A program made the position numbers and the translations under genes. Under the pieces are notes generated by a model that saw only the letters and a list, made by a program, of their open reading frames with translations, was not told the DNA's origin and ran no database searches. Shown here piece after piece: positions 1-6,780 of a stretch of 12,535 nt of DNA (position 1 is the first letter of the stretch; every line of letters starts with the position of its first letter). The DNA comes from Cyclostephanos tholiformis. Lineage: Eukaryota > Bacillariophyta > Thalassiosirophyceae > Thalassiosirales > Thalassiosiraceae. The stretch covers positions 1-12,535 of the forward strand of contig JALLPB010000846.1 in assembly GCA_036939975.1 (NCBI GenBank). The letters are read 5' to 3'.

Positions 1-303
1 TAGCCATGTACTAATTCCTAGTGAATTCCTAACCCTTAGCTAACCCTTAGTTAACCCTTAGCTAGGTCCTGATGTCAATTGATATATAAGTTCGGTATGG
101 TAGTATTCCGTCCCTCAACTCCATCACATAGAATATGTCTTAATACGAGGTTATCTTAATTATGATGTATTGTACACATCCTCCCTATTAGGTTTTATCC
201 TTTATTGTACCAGGCTACTAATAGCATTTAAGAATAGGAACAGTCTCATCAACATGACTCTTCATAAAAGGTGCCTAACTCTCTCTAACGTGCCAGACTC
301 TCT
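1..303. other. Gene-free left edge, downstream of sulfotransferase gene A
   Basis: No reading frame of note and no RNA gene is visible on either strand. The stretch is AT-rich and lies just 3' of the minus-strand gene that ends at 304, so part of it is probably that gene's 3' UTR and terminator. It contains a three-unit 11-bp tandem repeat at 29-61. It also contains two CTCTCTCTAA-like stretches near 270-307, the second of which runs into the stop codon of the gene. Confidence 0.6.
29..61. repeat. Three tandem copies of an 11-bp telomere-like unit
   Basis: The unit CTAACCCTTAG occurs at 29-39 and 40-50, and once more with a first-base change (TTAACCCTTAG) at 51-61. Each unit contains CTAACCC, which resembles the CCCTAA telomeric repeat, but the period is 11 rather than 6 and the array is only 33 bp. 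It may be a tiny minisatellite or a relic of telomeric sequence. The ends CTAA and TTAG also make each unit an imperfect inverted repeat. Confidence 0.75.
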
Positions 304-1762
304 CTAAGCGTATGAGTCTATTAAACTCTTTTGCTCTGCATACAAAAGAGTAATAAAGTTGAAGAGAATCATGTCGAGTGCATTTCGCTCGGCGAGTATA
401 TTGTATTCTCGACTTCCCTCAGCAACCTGGAAGAAAAGCATTGAATGAGATAAGTAATTAGGTAATACGTTTGGACATATTTCTTGAATTGACCCGAACT
501 TTCTCACCTTCGGATGTGGATTAGAATTCTTATTATCATTTGGTCCCGCTGATGTGCCCTTGTGTGCGCCCACATCTGATGATACCTCCAACTCATTGTT
601 GGATGAACCAAAAAATTGTTCCTTACATATTTGTCCCTGTTCGCCTGAATAATCTAAACCCAAGAAGATATTGAACCTACGAAGACTTTCTTCCATTTCA
701 TTCATCAATCCCACGATAAAGTGACGACGGATAATTTCCTTGGCCGTCACCAAATCTGTAATGTCTGCTACCTCACTCAGTTTTTTCCCGGCAATCTTTT
801 TGACGATGAAATTTTCGTCTGCATTGTATTTCGCAGCCCATTCTAGTATGCTCATTCCCTGCCATTCAGGTCTGTATGTTCGCTCCCACGTTGCCGTTTG
901 GAGGTAATAGAACTTACTGACGGATCGATCAACAGGATTGCGAAAGAGTGCAAAGATTCTAGCTCGGTGGTCCGAATCGAACAAGTGGTCAGCAGCAAAA
1001 TTTATATCCGATGTAAATATCATGTCTGCCTTCCCAGAGGCGACGAGGCCCAACTCTGCCGCCCTCAATATACCTTTTTGGGTAGTGGTATCGACGTTAA
1101 CAAATTTAATCTCGGGTGTAGTTTCAAAGGGCTGGAAAACGACGATTTCCTCGTCTTTGTCGTGGCCGAAGCGAGGATCTGCGCCTAGTCTGTTACTGAT
1201 CATTCATTCGCAGATAATACTTGAGATAAGTATGTGATGAAAAAGTAAGACTAGAACGACATAAATAATACTCACGCAAGTGTTTGTCCTAGGCATTCAT
1301 ACATGCGTTTGGCAGTTGTCCCCCCACTCTTCGGAATATCTAAAAAAGAAAAACATGAATTTTCAGATTAGGGTAGACGTTCAAACGCGTGATTGAGTAT
1401 TTATTCGAACATCTCTTACGCCAGAACAAAACTGTCTCCATCGATGGATTTGGTCTTTCGGTTACGTCGACGAGGTTTTGACTTGCCCAAAGGGGTCTGT
1501 TGAATATCAGTGAAAGGGAGATGGAAGCTGGTTTGAGTCAGATCCAGGAATGCAGACCGCGTGAGAGCGAATTATAGAGAGTAACTCACAGCGCGCTGTT
1601 TTCCAGAAAGGCATCGAGAGCCGAGAGAGATCGACGATGTAACATCGGCGGTGACATTGTGCTGCGACGATGAAGTTGGTTACGCATCAAGAACGCGGCG
1701 AAGACGAGTCCGACGAACATTAAAGTTCCAGGTCGGATCTGAGAGTGTTTGAGGGTTGTCAT
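304..1762 (-). CDS. Sulfotransferase-like type II membrane protein (gene A, five exons)
   Basis: Predicted 374-residue PAPS-dependent sulfotransferase-like protein. Minus-strand exons are 1762-1590, 1496-1420, 1339-1276, 1195-508 and 426-304; introns of 93, 80, 80 and 81 bp all start GT and end AG. The joined frame stays open throughout and matches gene B and gene C at each junction. Residues about 11-26 form a hydrophobic signal anchor followed by basic residues, so the catalytic part should face the Golgi lumen. HIPKSGGTT (84-92) is the 5'-phosphosulfate loop. FRNPVDRSVSKFYY (R190, S198) is the 3'-phosphate site, similar to heparan sulfate 2-O-sulfotransferases. The C-terminal exon is 123 bp, the same length as in gene B. 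The ATG at 1762 is the first in frame and opens the anchor. The acceptor sugar cannot be read from the sequence. Exons 1-3 are short and easily missed by simple gene finding. Confidence 0.85.
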
Positions 1763-2134
1763 TTCCCCCCCTGAATGTTACGATCGCTGAGGGCTACTAA
1801 TACCTCTATCTAGAGAGACTGTGAGTCAAGGAAGCAAGGAGGGTCGGAGGACGCTGGCGAGTTCTGAGGTACCAGACGCATGGTCAACCGGTCAATCGGG
1901 CCCGGGAGGAGGATCGGAGAATAATAAAAAATAAGTAAGGAACACAGAGAGTAGAGAGGAATCAAACATTTTCAGGGGGGGATATTCGGGGCAGCACCCA
2001 AAATAATGATCAGCCCTCGGGTATTCGTGAACAAAAAATGACCATAATAATAATAGTATTATCTGCAAGCATGACAAATAACTCCGGCCTGGCACAAACC
2101 AAAAAAATTATGAGAGTCCGAAAGAAGAGAGTGA
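1763..2134. promoter_or_regulatory. Shared upstream region of divergent sulfotransferase genes A and B
   Basis: This 372-bp gap separates the start codons of gene A (minus, 1762) and gene B (plus, 2135), so it must carry promoters for both. No convincing TATA box was found. A GC-rich CGGGCCCG palindrome lies near 1897-1904, followed by A-rich tracts, and an A-run sits just before gene B. The bidirectional role is inferred from gene layout alone. Confidence 0.45.
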
Positions 2135-2145
2135 ATGAACTATAA
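2110..2145 (+). promoter_or_regulatory. Short upstream ORF overlapping the gene B start
   Basis: An ATG at 2110 opens an 11-codon frame that ends TAA at 2143-2145, overlapping the ATG of gene B (2135) in a different frame. If the transcript includes 2110, this could lower initiation at 2135 and favour the downstream in-frame ATGs (codons 8, 19 and 22 of gene B), which still lie before the membrane anchor. Its use depends on where transcription starts, which is not visible. Confidence 0.3.
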
Positions 2146-3381
2146 ATCCATCGACATGCTCGCTCGTCACTGTCTCTCGCTTATTAACATGAGCAACATG
2201 TCTAAACCATATGCCGCACTCCTAGTAGGATTCTGCGTAGCCGCCATCTTCTTGCTTTCACTAGATGAAATGCCCACTGATTATTATCAGCCGTCGCCAC
2301 GGATCGAAGGTCGGCGTGGCCTGAGAGAGATCGAGCCTACTAAACGCAGAATGCGGAAAAAACGTCATTTGGACTCCACGGTCAACGAGAGCTATCCAGG
2401 GACCACCACGGCCAACGCTATTTATCCCTGGGCAGAACACAACCTCAAGGCTCTCACCGAGGATCTGGATCCGGATAATGATACCCCCTTGTTTTGGCAC
2501 ATCCCCAAGTCGGGGGGGACCACCGCCAAGTCGATGTACCAATGTTTGGGGATGACGATTGCCAACAGGGCTGGGACTTTGCCCCAATTTGGTCACGACC
2601 ATGACGAAGATCTCATTGCATTTCGGCCTTTTGGAAAGAGGGGGCCGTTTTACATCAATGCCGACACTACGACAAAATCAGGCATATTGCGCGCTGGGGA
2701 ACTTGGCTTGGTCCCCTCAGGATTGGCGGACATTATTGTGACGAACTCCCCTCAATTCGCAGTGAGCCATTTGTATGATGAAGACCACAAGGGAAGAGCG
2801 TTCGCAACTTTTCGCCACCCTGTGAAAAGATTGGTCAGCAAATTTTATTATCTTCAGATAGCTGATTGGGAAAAGACATACTCCCCTGAATGGAAAAATA
2901 TGAACATTGTCGCCTGGGCAAATCGTGTAAATCGTGATAATAACATCTATGTAAAGTTTTTGGCAGGGAAAACTGTGGGGGACTCTGTTGAAGAGAAAGA
3001 CCTGCAGATTGCCATGACAACTTTAAAGGAGCGATTTGTCGTGGGATTGACCGATCAGATGGAAGAGAGCTTTCGTCGATTCTTCGTTTTGATGGGCATT
3101 GATGAATCAAACAAGAAGAAGGACAAGTGCATGGCTAAATTGTTCGGCGAGGGTGCCGAGAAGAAGAATTCGAATCCACATCCAGAGGTGAGCTATATGA
3201 TGACTGACTTCGATTGCTTTTTTTGGTGACATTTTCTTATCATTCATCTCTCTTACAGGTTAAGGAAGGAAGCCCTGGGTGGAATGCCCTCGCCAGGAAA
3301 AACTCATTTGATATTAGGTTATATGACTACATTCAAGAGCTGTTCAAAGAGCAAAAAGAAATTATTGAGTCACTTTCATGA
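2135..3381 (+). CDS. Sulfotransferase-like type II membrane protein (gene B, two exons)
   Basis: Predicted 391-residue sulfotransferase-like protein with exons 2135-3187 and 3259-3381. The 71-bp intron (GTGAGC...TTACAG, phase 0) falls right after the HPE of the conserved NSNPHP[K/E] motif, the same site as the last introns in genes A and C. Residues about 26-43 are a single hydrophobic anchor, then a basic stem (RRMRKKR near 71-77). The 5'-PAPS loop is HIPKSGGTT (122-130). The 3'-phosphate site is FRHPVKRLVSKFYYL (R227, R232, S235). This is a family 2-type (Golgi carbohydrate) sulfotransferase layout. Unlike A and module 1 of C, there is no intron before the PAPS loop. If the intron is not spliced, the frame runs to a stop at about 3229 and loses the conserved C-terminal segment. 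It is divergent from gene A and convergent with gene C (239 bp apart). The true start could be codon 19 or 22. The substrate is unknown. Confidence 0.87.
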
Positions 3382-3620
3382 GCCTTATTTGTGCAGAGCG
3401 CTGTTCTTCTGAAGGGTATTGTAAATGTGAGCAGATATAAATATTGGAGAGGAATTGTATATGTAGCATTCCTGTCCCTAAAGCTCACTTATTCGAGCCC
3501 TTTATTGACACAAACTCCGATCACTGTTAAGAGGACTAATTTAGTTGGTCTTTGAATCTAGAAACCACATCGAGCGTTCTAAAAATGCTTTTATTGTGCA
3601 CGGGAGCATTGACATTTAAT

Positions 3621-6297
3621 TTACGAAGCCTTGGATAAGAACATTTCTTCCTGCTCTTTGAACAATCCGACCACGTGATTGTACAACATTATGTCGTACA
3701 TGTGTACTTTCGACAGCGATACCCACACCTCACTTCCCTTCTCGGCCTTGGGATGAGAATAACTATTGAATTGATTCTTTTTCACAATCTTGTTCTTGTT
3801 CCTCGCGGCATTCTCATCACCCTCATTGGAAGAGAATTTCTCGATGCAGTCGTCATTTTGGGGATCGCTCTCATCAATACCCAGGAGGATATTAAATCGA
3901 TGTATGCTCTCTTCGAACTTGTCCATGAGGCCCACAACAAACTTTGTTCGTATGATTTCCTTAGCGAGCTCGTAATCATCCTTGGTTAATTCCATTCTGG
4001 AAGATTTGCCTATCAGATTGCGTACCATCCAGTTGTTATCCCCTCGATCTTGAGAGGCCCATTCTTCCAGCGACATCGTCGACCATCTCTCGTTATACGT
4101 GGGCTCCCAGGTGGCCTTCTGAAGGTAAAAAAACTTGCTCACGGCCCCCTCGATGGGATGGCGGAAAAGCGCGAACAGCCTAGCCTTATGATCCGGGCTG
4201 AACAGCATCATGGAGGCGAATTGGAATTCGCTCGTGGAGACAAAGTCCACCTTCGGCTGAAATCGACTTGTTAGGAACCCTCGATTCTTGGCCTCCAATA
4301 TGCCCTCATGCGAGCAAACGTCGACGTTGATAACCTTGCCCGGATTGCCATGGTCCTTCCATGGGCTGAAGGCAACAATGTCGCTCTTTGCCCCGTGTTC
4401 AATGCCGAATTTCGGGTTGACTCCCACCTCGTTGGCAATAGTCGAGCCCATGCACCAGTACAAGCGTTGGAGCGTCGAGCCGCCAGACTTGGGCACGTGC
4501 CAGAAGAAGGGAGTTTCGAAATTTCGGCCTCGGACGGGCGAGTTGACATCGGCCAAGTGTGAAAGTATGTCGCGAGGGCTGCTATGGCTGGCAGATTCCA
4601 CCACAGAACCGGGAGGCAAGAGTGCAAGATTCCTTTCATCTGGGGGTTCCGAGATATCCTGCACTTCCTCTTGGGGCTCTGCCGGATCATTTTGAAACGA
4701 ATCGACGATTTCCTTTTGAGCTTTGAAGAGCGATTCAACGTACTTATACAGGAGCATGTCGAGACGATTTCTTGCGGCCACGGCCTCATACTCAAGACTT
4801 CCTTCCTCAAACTGATGTTTCGAATTACAAAGACAAAAAAAGTGATACAGAAATGGGGAATTTGATGGGGATAATATGTTCAAATGGATGATGGGATCAG
4901 GCACTTAAACAGGACACGTACCTTGGGGTGACTGTTGGAGTTCTTCTTATCGGTAGCACCAACCATATCCTTCACTTTCTCCTTTCCGCCTTCCTCACTA
5001 GGTTTCTTATCTTCCACCACCACCGACGTCGTGTCTTCCTTCGGCTTAACCAGACCGAACTCCACCATGCACTTCTGACTGCGTTCGCTCCCCTCGTCGA
5101 CGCCCAAGACGATGTTGAATCGTCGGATGCTCTCGTTCATCTCCCCCATCAGCCCCACAATGAATCGCTGGCGCACGAGTTCCTTGGCGATGATTAGGTC
5201 CGTCTCGTCGGCCTCCATCCCAAAACTCTTGCCCACGAGCTTGCGCACCATGTAATCCGACTCGGCATTCGGGAGGTTGGCCCACTCCAACACGGTCATG
5301 TTCGCCCACTCCGGACGGTAGGTCCTCTCCCACGTCGCCGTCTGGAGGTAGAAAAACATGCTGAGTGCCCTGTCGACGGGATGACGGAACAACGCGAGGA
5401 AACGTCCTCTATTCTCCTCGTCGTACAATTCCCTACCGGCGAAGTTCGGCTCCATCGTGAAAATGATGTCGGTGGTGTGGCTCTGAACGAGGCCGATCTT
5501 CTTCGCGCGGATGATACCCGACTTGATGGTCGTGTCGACATTCACGACCTTCCAGTCCTTGCCATCGTGGGGCTCGAAGACTACGACCTCGTCCTTCTGG
5601 TCATGTCCATACTTGGGATCGGCCCCGACACGATGTGCGAGGGTTTGTCCCATGCACTGGTACAGTCGTTTGGCGGTGGTTCCACCGGACTTGGGAATGT
5701 CTGCAGGGGGGGACGAAAAGAAGAGATATATATTGTGAGTCGGGGGGTGGGGGGAGGGGGGGGGGGAGGAAAACGGGGAAGTCGTCGACGACATTCCGAA
5801 ACGACGAATTTTGCTACATAGTATAATAAAAAAAACTCACGCCAAAATAGGGCCGTCTCCGCTACGGGATCCGGCCTCTCCATGACGTCGACGAGGTGGT
5901 GCTGCGCCCATGGAAGGAGGGTGCTCGGCCCGGCGAGGTAAAGCGTGCTCAACAGCGACCGACGTCCGACGCCCCCGGCATTGTCCACGACGATGTCCAC
6001 CTCGATAATGTTGAGGAGGCACAGCGCCATGACGAGGCCGACGATGACTGTCCTGTTGCTCTTCCTCGCACCGCTGCCGTTCCCGACGCCGATGTCATGG
6101 CTTTCTCCGTCACTGTCGTCGGTCCTGGCGGTCCATATCGAAGTTGCGTCGGTCCTGGCGGTCCATATCGAACTGGCCGCGCTCGTTGCGTATGAGTAAG
6201 AACTTTGATCATCTGTGACCACTGTCTCGGAACAAGATTTCCACCTAGGCCTTCTTCGATTCTTCTCGTGTCGAGAATGGTGGGGGTGATCCATCAT
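3621..6297 (-). CDS. Two-module fused sulfotransferase-like membrane protein (gene C, three exons)
   Basis: Predicted 808-residue protein from minus-strand exons 6297-5841, 5700-4922 and 4811-3621. Intron 1 (140 bp, phase 1, GTGAGT...CTGCAG) splits the His before IPKSGG; intron 2 (110 bp, phase 0, GTACGT...ATCAG) follows NSNSHPK. Residues 1-80 are a long Ser/Thr-rich and basic tail with a 10-residue tandem repeat; about 84-104 is the anchor. Module 1 has HIPKSGGTT (153-161) and FRHPVDRALS (R258, S266). It runs to its normal C-terminal segment, ending near KEIVDSFQ (about 452). Where A and B stop, the frame continues through an acidic, Pro-rich linker (about 453-510) into module 2: HVPKSGGST (517-525) and FRHPIEGAVS (R629, S637), ending at 808. 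Module 2 has no anchor, no introns, and Gly634 where the others have Arg. The start is the first ATG (6297; another follows at once); a GTG at 6345 is in frame. Two separate genes are possible but would need an unseen stop or start. Confidence 0.78.
5742..5766. repeat. G-run inside intron 1 of gene C (C-run on the transcript)
   Basis: Plus-strand G tracts of 6, 6 and 11 bases, separated by single T or A bases, lie within the 5840-5701 intron. On the transcribed minus strand they are C tracts upstream of a pyrimidine-rich stretch and the CTGCAG acceptor, so they extend the polypyrimidine region. The DNA could form a G-quadruplex on the plus strand. Confidence 0.7.
6118..6177 (-). repeat. In-frame 30-bp tandem duplication in the N-terminal tail of gene C
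   Basis: Two adjacent 30-bp units (6118-6147 and 6148-6177) are nearly identical, differing only in the last few bases. They encode two copies of the decapeptide with core SIWTARTD, in the cytoplasmic tail ahead of the membrane anchor. The near identity suggests a recent slippage or unequal-exchange event that kept the frame, which supports this tail being translated. Confidence 0.85.
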
Positions 6298-6482
6298 TGT
6301 CTGGTAAGCTGTGTTCTTCGCTGCTGTTTTACCGCCACGCCACACTCTCTATCCTCATGAGGGCGGCGGAATGATGCTGTTGTTGTTGTTGCTTGTTTTG
6401 TTTGGGGGGGGCAGCGCGGGCGGCAACTTCGGAGTTTTTCTCTCTTTCCCGATCAAAAGGGAGTCACAAAGACTTCACGTTC

Positions 6483-6521
6483 GGGGTTGGGGTTGAGGTT
6501 GAGGGAAAGGGGGCCGCCCCC
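6483..6521. other. G-tract block with quadruplex potential and adjoining hairpin
   Basis: Plus-strand G tracts occur at 6483-6486, 6489-6492, 6503-6505 and 6509-6513, a pattern able to form a G-quadruplex with one long loop. The last tract pairs with CCCCC at 6517-6521 across a 3-base loop, giving an alternative hairpin. It sits about 190 bp 5' of the gene C start codon and about 260 bp 5' of the MYB start codon. A regulatory role is inference only. Confidence 0.4.
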
Positions 6522-6619
6522 AAAGAGCCCATCACTTACATACCTAAAGTATGTACTCGGTAGTTTATGGTCGCCAAATTCTCGCTGTTTCGCCACCTGC
6601 CCCGACAACTGTCGATTGT

Positions 6620-6685
6620 TAGGTAGAGAGTACCATAGGTAGTTACCATAGTAGTGACGACGTTGAAAGATACCTACCTAGGTAG
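6620..6685. promoter_or_regulatory. Cluster of GGTAG/CTACC sites with a 12-bp palindrome upstream of the MYB gene
   Basis: TAGGTAG (from 6620), TACCATAGGTAGTTACCATAG (about 6631-6651) and TACCTACCTAGGTAG (6671-6685) place many copies of GGTA/TACC within 66 bp. CTACCTAGGTAG (6674-6685) is a perfect 12-bp palindrome, and ACCTACC (6672-6678) equals the AC-element core bound by plant R2R3-MYB factors. Sites lie about 95-160 bp before the MYB ATG. They may be operator-like sites, possibly for self-regulation, but binding is not shown and this MYB is of a different subclass. Confidence 0.4.
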
Positions 6686-6699
6686 TATTGCGATAGATC

Positions 6700-6762
6700 A
6701 TGTATCGTTCTGGTACGTGGGAAACCTATATCGTTTTCTCTCCTTCGATCGCCATGCACTGA
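6700..6762 (+). promoter_or_regulatory. Upstream ORF in the presumed MYB leader
   Basis: An ATG at 6700 opens a 20-codon frame that ends TGA at 6760-6762, 18 bp before the MYB start. A second ATG in the same frame at 6754 gives a two-codon minimal ORF (ATG CAC TGA). Either could reduce translation of the MYB protein if the transcript starts upstream of them. The transcription start is not visible. Confidence 0.3.
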
Positions 6763-6780
6763 AAACAAACAACAGCTGCC

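Larger units (their letters stand above)
6298..6780. promoter_or_regulatory. Divergent upstream region of gene C and the MYB gene
   Basis: This 483-bp gap lies between the starts of gene C (minus) and the MYB gene (plus) and must hold both promoters. No gene is supported in it. It contains a GTT-rich run (about 6376-6400), an 8-base G run (about 6404-6411), a G-tract block with a hairpin (6483-6521) and a cluster of GGTAG/CTACC repeats close to the MYB start (6620-6685). No clear TATA box is seen; CTATATC near 6726 is the nearest match. Confidence 0.5.

Noticed and set aside
1892..2095. 67-codon minus-strand frame in the A/B upstream region
   Set aside because: It is short and without motifs or homology to the family tails. 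Gene A already has a supported start at 1762, and nothing splices from this frame to it.
4271..4810. 179-codon minus-strand frame overlapping gene C
   Set aside because: It lies in another frame of exon 3 of gene C, is rich in Arg, Ser and Thr as expected of a shadow frame, and has no recognisable motif; the gene C frame carries the conserved modules.
3621..4904. Gene C exon 3 read as a separate gene starting at 4904
   Set aside because: The first 31 codons of that frame are intron 2, and the next part is the C-terminal segment of module 1, so an independent start there would give a protein beginning with another module's tail.
5381..5821. 146-codon plus-strand frame opposite gene C
   Set aside because: It is antisense to conserved module 1 and runs into the poly-G intron tract, giving a poly-Gly tail. 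No family resemblance is visible.
5896..6199. Overlapping plus-strand frames opposite the gene C N terminus
   Set aside because: They are open because the opposite strand is GC-rich coding sequence, and they repeat the 30-bp unit only as a by-product.
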